Below, piece after piece: positions 47,768 to 57,031 of a stretch of 64,000 nucleotides of DNA. Position 1 is the first letter of the stretch. Each line of letters opens with the position of its first letter. The translations under genes were made by a program, and so were the position numbers. Below the pieces are notes generated by a model. It did no database searches and was not told the DNA's origin. It worked only from the letters and a program-made list of their open reading frames with translations. The stretch is from Sphaerospermopsis torques-reginae ITEP-024 (lineage in GTDB: Bacteria > Cyanobacteriota > Cyanobacteriia > Cyanobacteriales > Nostocaceae). The DNA lies in assembly GCF_019598945.1 (NCBI RefSeq), contig NZ_CP080598.1, positions 4,216,001-4,280,000 on the forward strand. The letters are read 5' to 3'.

Positions 47768-49051
47768 TCACTCTTGCGCCCCTGCTTGCCTTAAAATATT
47801 CGCCATTGTGCGATAACTGTTAAATTCTGCAATCATTAAAGCTGTATAACCACCTTGGTTTTTTAAGTTGACATCCGCCCCATTATTAACTAACATCTGC
47901 ACAGCTTGAGTATAACCCTCTGATGCAGCATACATTAACGCTGTTGCACCTGCGGAGTCTTGAAAATTCACGTCTGCACCTTTTTCTATTAGCAGTTGGA
48001 ATATCTCTGGATGGTTGCTAACTAAAGCTTTTACCAAAGCAGTTTTGCCATCGTCTGCTATAACATTGATGTTAGCACTATTGTCAAGTAATACTTTGAC
48101 TGTTTGGGTGTGTCCTTGAGATACTGCTAAGGTGAGGGCAACTTCCCCAAAGTTCTTTTTATTGGGATCTGCTCCTGCACTCATTAACGCTGCTACGATT
48201 TCGCTATATCCTTGGAATGCGGCTATCAGTAGGGGTGTATCTCCTAGATGATTTCTCATTTCTACATTTGCACCGTGTTTAATTAAGATTTTGACTATAT
48301 CTAAATAGTCTTCAACCACAGCAAAGTTTAATGCTGTTTCTCCTTCTTTGTCTTGATGATTAATTTCTGCACCTGCATCTAATAAAGCTGTAATAATGTT
48401 ACTATGTCCTGCTGCGGCTGCGGCTAAAAGTGCTGTACTGCCATCGGGGTTTTTGATGTTGGGATCAGCACCGTGTAATAACAGTGTTTGTACTATATCT
48501 AAAGTTCCCAAGTCTGCGGCTATGATTAAAGGTGTTTCACCTTCTGCATCTGGGGTGTTGACAAAATTACTTTTTTGTAGTAATGCTTTGACAATTGCTG
48601 TATAACCTTGTTTGATGGCAAGTTTTAAGGCGTTATCATTATCTGTATCGGTGATACTAGCATCCGCACCAGCATTTAAGAGTATTTGTACAATTTCCAG
48701 ATGACCTTTTTGAGTTGCTGCCATTAAAGCGGTGCTGCCATCTTCATTAACGGCATTGATATCCGCATCTTTAGATATTAAAAGCTTCACAATATCAACT
48801 TGATTATTGCTTGCAGCCAACATTAAAGCTGTTAATCCGTAGGTTTTTCTAGGTAAATTGATGTTAGCGCCAAAATCTAGGAGCGATCGCACAATTTCCG
48901 TATAACCCAAATTAGCCGCAAACATTAATGCTGTAGTGCCGTTGCGATCGCATACATCCACATTAGCACCAGTAGCTAATAGTTCACCAACCCGCTTGAT
49001 ATCGCCGCTTTTTGCCGCATTCAGCAGTAAATTATCATTTTTGTCAATCAT
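47768..49051 (-). CDS. Ankyrin-repeat protein
   Basis: A 427-residue protein made almost wholly of about 13 ankyrin repeats of 32-33 residues, with the consensus G-TALMxAAxxGHxEIVxxLLxxGADVN visible again and again (for example NGTTALMFAANLGYTEIV, DGSTALMAATQKGHLEIV). No enzymatic domain, signal peptide or membrane helix is seen. It probably mediates protein-protein contacts; the partner is unknown. It is divergent from the DUF4079 gene. Confidence 0.92.
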   Translation of the reverse strand: MIDKNDNLLLNAAKSGDIKRVGELLATGANVDVCDRNGTTALMFAANLGYTEIVRSLLDFGANINLPRKTYGLTALMLAASNNQVDIVKLLISKDADINAVNEDGSTALMAATQKGHLEIVQILLNAGADASITDTDNDNALKLAIKQGYTAIVKALLQKSNFVNTPDAEGETPLIIAADLGTLDIVQTLLLHGADPNIKNPDGSTALLAAAAAGHSNIITALLDAGAEINHQDKEGETALNFAVVEDYLDIVKILIKHGANVEMRNHLGDTPLLIAAFQGYSEIVAALMSAGADPNKKNFGEVALTLAVSQGHTQTVKVLLDNSANINVIADDGKTALVKALVSNHPEIFQLLIEKGADVNFQDSAGATALMYAASEGYTQAVQMLVNNGADVNLKNQGGYTALMIAEFNSYRTMANILRQAGAQE

Positions 49052-49206
49052 AAAAGAAATTCCGCCCTGGTGGAAATTGCTTGATTTAGCATCAAAAATT
49101 AGTTTGTGCTTGTTGTTTGCACTTTAGCAAGAGATAAAAAACAAGATAGTCCTGAATCAATTTATGCTAAGTTTTATTAAGATTTAATAATTTGGATAAC
49201 CAAGCG

Positions 49207-49677
49207 ATGAGTTTAGAACTTTCTCCAGAGGTCAAATTTGGGTTAAACTTCCTGCACCCAACAATGATGTGGATATTATTAGCACTCTCCTTGTATGCAG
49301 CATACTCAGGTTTACAAGTACAGCGTACCAGAAATGCTTCAGCAGAAGAAAGAAAAGAACTAATTAAAGCTAAATTTAATGATAAACACGAGAAAATGGG
49401 GGCTATCATCTTGGCGTTGATGGTAGCAGGTTCAATTGGTGGTATGGCTGTTACTTATATCAATAACGGTAAATTATTTTTTGGACCACACTTGTTAGCC
49501 GGTTTGGGGATGACTGGTTTAATCGCATTTTCTGCGTCTTTGTCTCCCTTCATGCGAAAAGGGGCAAATTGGGCGCGGGCGACTCATATTTTGTTGAATT
49601 TTGGGATTTTAGGGCTGTTTATTTGGCAAGCAGTTTCTGGGGTAGAAATTGTCCTGAAAATTCTCAGCAACGCTTAA
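49207..49677 (+). CDS. DUF4079 membrane protein
   Basis: A 156-residue protein (ATG 49207; a TTG at 49192 would add five) with about four hydrophobic helices and the phrases LNFLHPTMMWILLALSLYAA, KHEKMGAIILALMVAGSIGG and FGPHLLAGLGMTGL, which match the cyanobacterial/plastid DUF4079 family. Conserved His residues in membrane segments would suit haem binding, as in cytochrome b561-like folds, but that is inference. GAGTCAG repeats start right after the stop. Confidence 0.82.
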   Translation: MSLELSPEVKFGLNFLHPTMMWILLALSLYAAYSGLQVQRTRNASAEERKELIKAKFNDKHEKMGAIILALMVAGSIGGMAVTYINNGKLFFGPHLLAGLGMTGLIAFSASLSPFMRKGANWARATHILLNFGILGLFIWQAVSGVEIVLKILSNA

Positions 49678-49860
49678 GAGTCAGGAGTCAGGAGTTTTTT
49701 ATTTTGGATTTTGGATTTTGGATTTTGGATTGTTTTTGTCAACTCCAATCTAAAATCTAAAATCTAAAATCTAAAATTTTTCTCCCCTATTCCCTGTTCC
49801 CTGTTCCCTTTTTACTGTCACCTGTCACCTGTCACCTGTCACCTGTCACCTGTCACCTAT
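49678..49860. repeat. STRR tract (GAGTCAG, TTTTGGA, AATCTAA, GTCACCT units)
   Basis: Four different heptamer families in a row: GAGTCAG (49678-49693), TTTTGGA (about 49702-49730), ATCTAAA (about 49747-49779) and GTCACCT (49817-49858). It separates the convergent DUF4079 and DUF1997 genes. Confidence 0.88.
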
Positions 49861-49862
49861 GA

Positions 49863-50522
49863 CTAATGACCAAAAAACTTTTTCTTGGGATGAAAAGGAA
49901 TATTGAGAGAGTTATGAAAATCTTCTTGAACTTTGTGAGTTAAACGACGGGAGACTTGACGGACAATTTGATGCAGTAGGCGATCGCCTGTAGACTGAAT
50001 TAAAGCATGGGGTAAACGGTGAATAAATCTGGGAAAATGCAGATCAACAATCAAATCTAACTGCCATTCTACCCTAGTCATCCCCGGCAAACTTTCTACT
50101 AATTCCAAAGACGCATTATAGTCCACATCATAACCAGGAGCTTGGTAGTCTGGGATAGGAATTGTACGGATGTGGTATTTACGTTCCTGTGGTGCTAACA
50201 ATTCCAAACCTATTTTTGGTTCTACCTCATAGCCAAAAGCGCCAAAGCGGCCAATGACCAAAGCATAACCATTTTTACCCAAAGGTTCAACCCTCATAGG
50301 TTCAGCGCAACGCACAAACCATGAAGAATGGGAATTGAAATATTCAGCAACCTGTTCTTGAGAAGCATACATTTCCATGCAGTCTTGATGACGACTATGG
50401 AATTTACTAGGACCTACATGAGATTCTTTAGCTGGTGTTTCATCTGAGGTTACGCTTGAACCCGCTGGTAAAACTGATTCAGTTATTTCCAAGGTTTGAA
50501 ATTCCCAGTTGTTTGCTACCAT
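49863..50522 (-). CDS. DUF1997 protein
   Basis: A 219-residue protein (from MVANNWEF at 50522; an upstream ATG at 50573 would add 17 residues). It matches the cyanobacterial/plant DUF1997 family: EYFNSHSSWFVRCAEPMRVEPLG, GRFGAFGYEVEPKIGLEL and the C-terminal ALIQSTGDRLLHQIVRQVSRRLTHKVQEDF (in parts). The fold is START-like. The function is unknown in cyanobacteria. It is divergent from the SDR gene. Confidence 0.85.
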   Translation of the reverse strand: MVANNWEFQTLEITESVLPAGSSVTSDETPAKESHVGPSKFHSRHQDCMEMYASQEQVAEYFNSHSSWFVRCAEPMRVEPLGKNGYALVIGRFGAFGYEVEPKIGLELLAPQERKYHIRTIPIPDYQAPGYDVDYNASLELVESLPGMTRVEWQLDLIVDLHFPRFIHRLPHALIQSTGDRLLHQIVRQVSRRLTHKVQEDFHNSLNIPFHPKKKFFGH

Positions 50523-50703
50523 AAATGCGTTTTCTGTATAGTTAAAAAGTTTGTCTATACCAATGATTCCCAATCAGGGGGAGTTTGTTCACACAAAAAT
50601 ACAAATTTCATCAAAACATCAAAAAGTCTGTTATCACCTCCATAGAATCACTACAATTAAGAACGAAAACAGCACATATTAGTTTCTCAGGATAGCGTAA
50701 ATC

Positions 50704-51369
50704 ATGAAAGTATTTGTAGCAGGTGCAACAGGTGAAACCGGTCGCCGCATTGTACAAGAGTTAGTAGCCAAAAATATTCCCGTTCGTGCTTTGGTACGGG
50801 ATCAGGAAAAAGCTAAAGCTATCCTATCTCCTGAAGTTGAGTTAGTTGTGGGGGATGTGTTATCACCAGAAACCCTAACTGCTGCCATAGGTGATAGTAC
50901 AGTAGTTCTGTGCGCTACTGGTGCAAGACCAAGTTTTGATCCCACAGGACCCTATCAAGTAGATTTTCAAGGTACGAAAAACTTAGTTGATGTAGCAAAA
51001 TCCCAGCAAATAGAACATTTTATCCTGGTTTCTTCTTTGTGTGTTTCCCAGTTTTTTCATCCCCTCAACTTGTTTTGGTTAATTTTAGCCTGGAAAAAAC
51101 AAGCTGAGGAATACATACAGAAAAGTGGACTTACTTATACAATTGTCAGACCTGGAGGGCTGAAAAACGAAGATAACACGGATGGGATAGTTATGCAAGG
51201 CGCTGATACTTTATTTGATGGTAGCATCCCCCGGCAAAAAGTAGCTCAAGTTTGTGTCGAGTCTTTGTTTGAAAATGCTGCACGTAATAAAATTGTCGAG
51301 ATTGTCGCTAAACCTGAAGTTACCCCTAAAAGCTTCCAGGAATTATTTCAAGGAATAGGTAATGGGTAA
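50704..51369 (+). CDS. Atypical SDR / NAD(P)-binding protein (Tic62/Ycf39-like)
   Basis: A 221-residue Rossmann protein. It has the N-terminal dinucleotide-binding motif VAGATGETGRRIV (4-16; GxxGxxG), VRALVRD and DVLSPETL, then ILVSSLCVS with the SDR Ser, and a YTIVRPGGLK segment. It resembles atypical SDRs such as the NAD-binding part of Tic62 and related cyanobacterial proteins. The substrate is unknown. The last residues (GIGNG) and the stop TAA come from a GGTAATGGGTAA repeat that follows. Confidence 0.85.
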   Translation: MKVFVAGATGETGRRIVQELVAKNIPVRALVRDQEKAKAILSPEVELVVGDVLSPETLTAAIGDSTVVLCATGARPSFDPTGPYQVDFQGTKNLVDVAKSQQIEHFILVSSLCVSQFFHPLNLFWLILAWKKQAEEYIQKSGLTYTIVRPGGLKNEDNTDGIVMQGADTLFDGSIPRQKVAQVCVESLFENAARNKIVEIVAKPEVTPKSFQELFQGIGNG

Positions 51370-51435
51370 TTGGTAATTGGTAATTGGTGATTGGTAAAAT
51401 AACTATTCCCTGTTCCCTATTCCCTGTTCCCTGCT
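51363..51435. repeat. GGTAATT/GTGATTG and CCCTGTT repeats
   Basis: GGTAATTG units (51370-51390) and TCCCTGTTCCC units (about 51408-51431) between the SDR and muramidase genes. The first unit carries the SDR stop codon. Confidence 0.8.
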
Positions 51436-51442
51436 ATAACCA

Positions 51443-52171
51443 ATGACTATTAAACTCAAAGGTGTAGAAAAATTAATTGGTCCGATTGCGTCACTTCTGG
51501 CTTTTGTGTATCTTTTTCAATGGTACATTTTTGGCGATTTGCAATCAACAACAGATCCGAGATTTGAGCGAAAAAATCCGCCTTTGGTGATGAAAGACGG
51601 AGATCCTTACATCCGTGCTTTGATGCGGACGATTTCTTTTAGTGAGTCTAATACTCAACGTCCTTATTCTGTGTTATATGGTGGTAAACAGGTGAATGAT
51701 TTGAGTCGTCATCCACAGATATGCGTAACCATTGTCAATGGTCCAAATAAAGGAAATTGTTCTACTGCTGCGGGTAGATATCAAATTATTAATACTACTT
51801 GGTATGACATTGCACCCCGTTATCATCCTCATCCCCCAGGGTTGAGATTTTGGCATAGTTATAGTTTTGACGCTGAATATCAAGATATAGTTGTTTATCG
51901 TTGGTTGAATGATTCTAAAGTTTGGGGAATTGATATTTCTCAACAGTTACGTAATGGCAAATTAAATGATGTTTTACGCCGACTTTCTCCCACTTGGACA
52001 AGTTTAGGATATGGGATAGAAACTAATTCTAATACTCGTTTTTTACCTCAAGTTTATCAAAAGGTTTTACAAGAAGAATTAGCACTAGCTAATCAACGAA
52101 CAGTGAATAATCCTCAAGCATTACCAGCACCACCATCAAATTCTTTGCCAGATTCACAACAAATCAGGTAA
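51443..52171 (+). CDS. Lambda-endolysin-like (GH24/GH104-type) muramidase with N-terminal membrane anchor
   Basis: A 242-residue protein. Residues 12-29 are one hydrophobic helix (PIASLLAFVYLFQWYIFG), a signal anchor. The catalytic domain follows with the phage lambda R pattern: RTISFSESN (catalytic Glu), YSVLYGGKQVNDLSRHP, and STAAGRYQIINTTW. The C-terminus is Pro/Ser-rich. These enzymes cut the glycan strands of peptidoglycan. The anchor and lack of other phage genes suggest a domesticated cell-wall enzyme. Confidence 0.85.
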   Translation: MTIKLKGVEKLIGPIASLLAFVYLFQWYIFGDLQSTTDPRFERKNPPLVMKDGDPYIRALMRTISFSESNTQRPYSVLYGGKQVNDLSRHPQICVTIVNGPNKGNCSTAAGRYQIINTTWYDIAPRYHPHPPGLRFWHSYSFDAEYQDIVVYRWLNDSKVWGIDISQQLRNGKLNDVLRRLSPTWTSLGYGIETNSNTRFLPQVYQKVLQEELALANQRTVNNPQALPAPPSNSLPDSQQIR

Positions 52172-52202
52172 TTTGAGATTTTAAAATTGTAGTTTAGTTT
52201 TC

Positions 52203-53033
52203 TCACAAAAATTTTCCGACATGATCCACAAAATCCCGTGTATTTTCTAAGTGAATATTATGTCCAGCTTTTTGAATGACTTGCAGTTGAGTTACTAATG
52301 GATTTCTGTAATACATTGCTGTATTAATATGGACGAATTTTTCATCATATTCACCTACTAATAAAAGTAACGGAATTTGATTGGCTTCTATTTTTGTCCA
52401 CAAAGAAGGTTGGTATCCATTACCCATAAATTGCAAAGATTTGGCAAGTGCTAAAGGATTATTTTCTAACCTACTTTCTATCATCTTGTAATATGCTGGA
52501 TGATTTTTGATATTACCAAAAATTGGCTGATTATACCAATTGTACAAAAAAAACTGAAATTCCGATTTATCAATCATCCTAATTAATTTTCGGGTAATTT
52601 GATAATCACTTTTAATCCGGGATAATCTTTCTGCATCTGTTGGTAAACCAGGAGAAGCAGATTCTAATACAACTTTGATAAATCTTTCTGGAAAATGTAA
52701 AGTGAGATATAATCCTAATCTTCCTCCCATTGAATAACCAACTAAAAAACATTGTGCTATTTCTAATTCATCTAATAAGTTGATGATAGCTTGGGCGGTA
52801 TTTTCTATTTTATAACATTCATCACCGCATAAAACTTTTGTTTTACCATGTCCTGGCAAATCCAGGGTAAGATAAGAAAAATCATCACCTAATAGTTGAA
52901 TTGCTTCATCAAATTCATAAATATTTCCCATAAACCCGTGTAAAAACAGAATTACTGGTTTACGAGAGTTTTTATTAAAGGAATAGTGCAAATGATAGTT
53001 TTTATTCAATGGGGTTATTTGTTGAGTTTGCAT
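52203..53033 (-). CDS. menH: 2-Succinyl-6-hydroxy-2,4-cyclohexadiene-1-carboxylate synthase (MenH)
   Basis: A 276-residue alpha/beta hydrolase. It has LFLHGFMGN (oxyanion hole), the nucleophile elbow GYSMGGR, the Asp segment LLLVGEYDEKF and the catalytic His in KAGHNIHLEN. FLHGFMG, SYLTLDLPGHGKT and VLESASPGL are typical of MenH, which eliminates pyruvate from SEPHCHC in phylloquinone synthesis. It lies about 36 kb from the menI/E/C/A/F group, on its own. The annotation as MenH rather than a generic hydrolase is likely but not certain. Confidence 0.82.
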   Translation of the reverse strand: MQTQQITPLNKNYHLHYSFNKNSRKPVILFLHGFMGNIYEFDEAIQLLGDDFSYLTLDLPGHGKTKVLCGDECYKIENTAQAIINLLDELEIAQCFLVGYSMGGRLGLYLTLHFPERFIKVVLESASPGLPTDAERLSRIKSDYQITRKLIRMIDKSEFQFFLYNWYNQPIFGNIKNHPAYYKMIESRLENNPLALAKSLQFMGNGYQPSLWTKIEANQIPLLLLVGEYDEKFVHINTAMYYRNPLVTQLQVIQKAGHNIHLENTRDFVDHVGKFL

Positions 53034-53227
53034 TGATTTTAGTAAATATTTTGATCATGTTATCTATAATAATATAGCCTTTTAAATTAACTAAAAATAA
53101 ATGGAATTTATCCTGATATATACAATGAATTTATAAATTTTATTTGTTAAAATTAATCAGTTGGAAAATGTCCAATTTTTTCACCCAATCGCAATCGCAA
53201 GCAGTTACTACCATATACTGATAGTCT

Positions 53228-54607
53228 ATGTACACTCAGAGTTGCCTTTCTGAAACCTTGCGCCACCGTCGCCAAAAATTAGCAGCATTAATTGATTTTC
53301 CTGCTGTTCTGTGGTCTGGTGGTAGCAGTCCTCGTAACTTTGCCGCTAATCTCTTTCCTTTCCGCGCTAACAGTCATTTTCTTTATTTTGCGGGTTTTCC
53401 TCTGGAAAATGCTGCTATTCGCCTAGAAAGGGGCAATCTACAATTATTTATAGATGACCCTCACCCTAGTAGCGCCCTGTGGCATGGAGAAACGCCCACC
53501 CGTGAAGAAATAGCGGCTAAAATCGGTGCAGATGACGCTAGGCCGCTGACAGAATTAAAAGATTATTTAGAAAATGTGGCCACTCTTGCTGTGCAAGATG
53601 CAACTACTTGGACAAAGCAATCACAATTATTAGATAGATGGATATTACCTCGACAAGTACCGGAAGGAATAGATTTACAATTAGCTAAAGCGATTATTTC
53701 TTTACGTATTATCCACGATGAAGCCGCATTGGTAGAATTACGTAAGGCGGCGGCTGTGAGTGTGGAAGCACATCAAGCGGGAATGGCTGCAACTAGGAAA
53801 GCAAAATTAGAAGCAGAAGTCCGCGCTGCAATGGAAGCGGTAATTATGGGTTATAATATGACAACTGCTTACACAAGTATTGTAACTGTACATGGGGAAG
53901 TTTTACATAATGGACATTATCATCACTCTTTGCAACCAGGTGATTTACTGTTAGCTGATGTGGGTGCGGAAACGGAAACTGGTTGGGCGGCTGATATTAC
54001 TCGTACTTGGCCTGTTTCTGGGAAGTTTTCTTCTACCCAAAGGGATATTTATGATATTGTGTTAGCTGCCCATGATGCTTGTATTGAAAAAATTGCCCCT
54101 GGTGTGGAATATGGGGATATTCATCTGTTAGCTGCTGGTATTATTGCTGAAGGTTTGGTAGATTTGGGAATTTTAAGAGGTAAACCAGAAGATTTGGTAA
54201 AAATGGATCTTCATGCGTTGTTTTTCCCCCACGGTATTGGACATTTATTAGGTTTAGATGTGCATGATATGGAAGATTTGGGAGATTTGGCAGGGTATGA
54301 GGAAGGAAGAAAAAGAAGCGATCGCTTTGGGTTAAGTTATCTACGTTTAAATCGTCCTTTAAAACCGGGAATGTTGGTAACAATTGAACCAGGATTTTAT
54401 CAAGTTCCAGGTATTTTAAATGATCCCAAAGTTCGTGATCAATATCAATATTTAGTTAACTGGGAACGGTTAGAACAGTTTGCAGATGTGCGGGGAATTA
54501 GGATTGAGGATGATGTTTTAGTTACTGAATCTGGTAGTGAGGTTTTAACAGCAGCATTACCCAATAAAGCAGAGGAAATAGAAAATTTAGTATTAGGTGA
54601 CAGGTGA
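53228..54607 (+). CDS. Aminopeptidase P-family (M24) Xaa-Pro peptidase
   Basis: A 459-residue metallopeptidase. The N-terminal domain is of the aminopeptidase-P type (RRQKLAALID..., FLYFAGFPLENAAI). The catalytic pita-bread fold has metal ligands in ADVGAETETGWAADITRT (two Asp), FFPHGIGHLLGLDVHD (His), VTIEPGF (Glu) and IRIEDDVLVT (Glu). It removes N-terminal residues next to proline. The last residues (LGDR) and TGA stop are read from an AGGTGAC repeat, so the original end was probably a few residues different. Confidence 0.93.
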   Translation: MYTQSCLSETLRHRRQKLAALIDFPAVLWSGGSSPRNFAANLFPFRANSHFLYFAGFPLENAAIRLERGNLQLFIDDPHPSSALWHGETPTREEIAAKIGADDARPLTELKDYLENVATLAVQDATTWTKQSQLLDRWILPRQVPEGIDLQLAKAIISLRIIHDEAALVELRKAAAVSVEAHQAGMAATRKAKLEAEVRAAMEAVIMGYNMTTAYTSIVTVHGEVLHNGHYHHSLQPGDLLLADVGAETETGWAADITRTWPVSGKFSSTQRDIYDIVLAAHDACIEKIAPGVEYGDIHLLAAGIIAEGLVDLGILRGKPEDLVKMDLHALFFPHGIGHLLGLDVHDMEDLGDLAGYEEGRKRSDRFGLSYLRLNRPLKPGMLVTIEPGFYQVPGILNDPKVRDQYQYLVNWERLEQFADVRGIRIEDDVLVTESGSEVLTAALPNKAEEIENLVLGDR

Positions 54608-54652
54608 CAGGTGACAGGTGACAGTAAAAAGGCAAAAGGCAAGAGGTGACAG
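54599..54652. repeat. AGGTGAC tandem array overlapping a stop codon
   Basis: Four AGGTGAC units from 54596, plus one more near 54644; the first supplies the stop of the aminopeptidase P gene. Confidence 0.85.
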
Positions 54653-54729
54653 AAATAAATTATCATTAGGACTTATGTAGAAACCTGGTTTCTTAACGAT
54701 TGATTTTTGTTTCATAAGAGTGGATAGCC

Positions 54730-55251
54730 ATGAATAACAAATTAATGAGATCCTTAGTTGCTGGTGTGATTTTTAGTGTAGGAATGTTACCATTAGCAGC
54801 CCAAGCAGAAAAATCACCTGTTGCTGATACTCAAGTTGCAGCAATGGTAGAAGCGTTGCGACTAGCTGCACCCCAGAAGAAAAAGCCTACTCCCGGATAT
54901 CACACTGACTGGCAAATTAAACCCCAAACTTTAAAAGGTTGGTCAAGATTTTGTTTAAAAAAAGAGTTAACAACATCTCAATTTGAGAATGATCCAAAAC
55001 TTACCCGTCAAGTGGTTTCTTGTATTATTAAACGGGAGTTAACCAACCAATTTAAAGCTAGGAATAATAATGAAAATGCTGCTGTTACTGGTGCTGCTTG
55101 TTGGTGGATGACGGGACTTTATACAGGTTGTGATAAAGGTTTTACTGGTGATTATGTGAAAAAAGTTGTCAGTTTATATCAACAAGAAAAGGCAAAATTA
55201 AAAGCGGTAAATACTCCAACTTCGACTACAACAGGGAATACTAAAAGATAA
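54730..55251 (+). CDS. Secreted protein of unknown function
   Basis: A 173-residue protein. A clear signal peptide (MNNKLMRSLVAGVIFSVGML..., cleavage near AQA-EK) is followed by a mostly helical mature part with four Cys (in RFCLKKEL, VVSCIIKREL, GAACWWMTGLYTGCDKG), which could form disulfides in the periplasm. I do not recognise a named family. The C-terminal 15 residues are Thr/Asn-rich and low in complexity. Its neighbours give no hint of function. Confidence 0.75.
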   Translation: MNNKLMRSLVAGVIFSVGMLPLAAQAEKSPVADTQVAAMVEALRLAAPQKKKPTPGYHTDWQIKPQTLKGWSRFCLKKELTTSQFENDPKLTRQVVSCIIKRELTNQFKARNNNENAAVTGAACWWMTGLYTGCDKGFTGDYVKKVVSLYQQEKAKLKAVNTPTSTTTGNTKR

Positions 55252-55265
55252 ATTATTTGATGTTG

Positions 55266-55321
55266 TGGGATGGGCATCCTGCCCGTCCTAGATTCATTAG
55301 CGGGCAAGATGCCCGCACCAC
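55266..55321. repeat. GGGATGGGCATCCTGCCCGT dispersed repeat with inverted partner
   Basis: The motif GGGATGGGCATCCTGCCCGT is shared with 33791-33810. The following GCGGGCAAGATGCCCGCACC is a second hairpin-forming piece. Confidence 0.65.
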
Positions 55322-55401
55322 AAGAAATAGAAATTTTTAGACATTGAGTAATTTTGTCTTTTTTATAATCCAAAATCAACAATCTAAAATCTAAAATTGT
55401 C

Positions 55402-55758
55402 TCATCTTCTCAAAACTAACTGAAAAGAATTTAAATATCCGGTAACAGTTTTTTCTAATGTGGAACGCTGTTTTCTAGAAACTATCGCCATTACTTGATA
55501 TAATCTGCCTTCAGCTACAAACATTCGATTTGTAGTTACTTTACCAGCCGAATCTATATATTGAATTTCCTTACCCGGATGACCGTTTGAACTGCGAATA
55601 TTACGTTCACTAATTAAATTGCTTTGTGTTGCTTTTAAGGTATTTTCTTTTGCTTGATTCAATATTTGTTGTGGATTGCTCATCTTAGCATAGCTGTAAG
55701 GAAATTCATTGTAAGTGACTAAATATGCAACTTCCTGTTCTGGTGGTTGGGCAGCTAT
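55402..55758 (-). pseudogene. C-terminal remnant of a PsbP-like/unknown secreted protein
   Basis: The conventional frame starts at the ATG 55683 (93 residues). However, the same frame is open upstream to 55758 and reads IAAQPPEQEVAYLVTYNEF..., which is clearly protein-like. The open frame stops exactly where a run of AGCTATC repeats begins. The C-terminal part (HPGKEIQY, RLYQVMAIVSRK, GYLNSFQL) resembles the ends of a widespread family of about 180-residue secreted proteins. The gene therefore seems to have lost its signal peptide and N-terminal half at the repeat junction. Family identification is from memory and moderate. Confidence 0.65.
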
Positions 55759-55835
55759 CAGCTATCAGCTATCAGCTATTAGTTAGAAATAGGAAAAATT
55801 GATTACTGATTACTGATTACTGATAGCTTACCTGC
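55756..55835. repeat. AGCTATC and GATTACT heptamer arrays
   Basis: AGCTATC units (55754-55779) and GATTACT units (55801-55823). The first array replaces the 5' half of the truncated gene on the minus strand. Confidence 0.88.
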
Positions 55836-55838
55836 TAG

Positions 55839-56879
55839 TTATAACCTAGAAGCAGATAAAGCCGCACCTATTAATCCTACTTGTTGATTAAGAATGATGT
55901 GAACAGGTATTTCTTCGAGGAGGGAACGCATTCTGCCTTTTTGGGTGAAATTTAACATAAAACTGCCATTTTGCATCAAAGGTAGAATTTTTGGAGCGAT
56001 ACCGCCAGCAATGTATAATCCTCCGTAGGGTAAAAGTTTTAAGGCTAAGTTACCGGCTTCTGCACCGTAAGCTTCGACGAACATTTGTATGGTTTGTTCT
56101 GATAGGCGATCGCTTTTTTCTAAAGCTGCACTACCAATAGCAGCACCAGGATCAACGGTTTTTTCTGCTTTTCCGGTTTCTTGTTCCCAGGTTCTGACTA
56201 TTTGGGCTATTTCTGGGTTTTCTGTGTCTATTTGTCTATCTCTTAAAAATTGGTAAATGGAAGTGATTCCTAAACCGGAAACTACTCTTTCTACAGATGC
56301 GCGTTGAATATCATGTTTAGCTAATAAATATTTCAACAGTTGAAATTCTAATTCATTGCGGGGGGCAAAATCTGCGTGGCCACCTTCGGAGGGAAAAACT
56401 TGATATTGGTTTCCTTGTTTGATTAAAAAACCTTGTCCTAAACCTGTTCCTGCACCAATAACTGCCATCGGTGCATCGGGTTGATATTTACCAACTTGTA
56501 AGGTGACTAAATCTTGTGTGGTTAAACCAAAAATACCATAACCAACAGCAGCAAAGTCATTAATTAGGGAAATTGCCGGAATATTTAATTGTTGTGCTAA
56601 TCTTTCCGTGTCTAAAAACCAAGCTAAGTTAGTGAGTTTAGCGGTGTTTTTTACTACGGGTCCGGCGATCGCAAAACAGGCTTTTTCTGGTGTAGATATA
56701 TTGCCTGTTGATGTATTTGCTGCGGCTAAAAATTTTTGTACAATTGGTACTAAATCAGGAAAATCACCACTGCGGTAACTTTCCTCATACAATGTTTTTA
56801 AACCTAATGAGTTTGAAGACTCCACCAGGCGTAAAATTGTTTTCGTGCCACCGATATCTCCCGCTAATAGTAATGTCAT
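55839..56879 (-). CDS. glk: Glucokinase (Glk)
   Basis: A 346-residue ATP-dependent hexokinase of the Glk family. It has the phosphate-binding LLAGDIGGTKTILRLVE (3-19), CFAIAGPV, the catalytic Asp in LINDFAAVGYGI, AVIGAGTGLGQG and the sugar-binding EGGHADFAPR. It phosphorylates glucose for entry into glycolysis or the oxidative pentose phosphate pathway. It is complete, starts from the first ATG and has typical length. Confidence 0.94.
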   Translation of the reverse strand: MTLLLAGDIGGTKTILRLVESSNSLGLKTLYEESYRSGDFPDLVPIVQKFLAAANTSTGNISTPEKACFAIAGPVVKNTAKLTNLAWFLDTERLAQQLNIPAISLINDFAAVGYGIFGLTTQDLVTLQVGKYQPDAPMAVIGAGTGLGQGFLIKQGNQYQVFPSEGGHADFAPRNELEFQLLKYLLAKHDIQRASVERVVSGLGITSIYQFLRDRQIDTENPEIAQIVRTWEQETGKAEKTVDPGAAIGSAALEKSDRLSEQTIQMFVEAYGAEAGNLALKLLPYGGLYIAGGIAPKILPLMQNGSFMLNFTQKGRMRSLLEEIPVHIILNQQVGLIGAALSASRL

Positions 56880-56995
56880 AAAATTTATCAGTTAGTTTGT
56901 TTGTTGGTTTGTGACTTGTACTGTAATTATTTACCTATCAGTAAACAGCATTGATATTTTTCAGGTTTACTTCAGATGATTAAGCGAAATCAAAT

Positions 56996-57031
56996 ATTCT
57001 GACTCCTGACTTCTGACTCCTGACTCCTGTC
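56996..57031. repeat. TGACTCC tandem heptamers
   Basis: TGACTCC/TGACTTC units between glk and the phosphatase gene. Confidence 0.8.
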
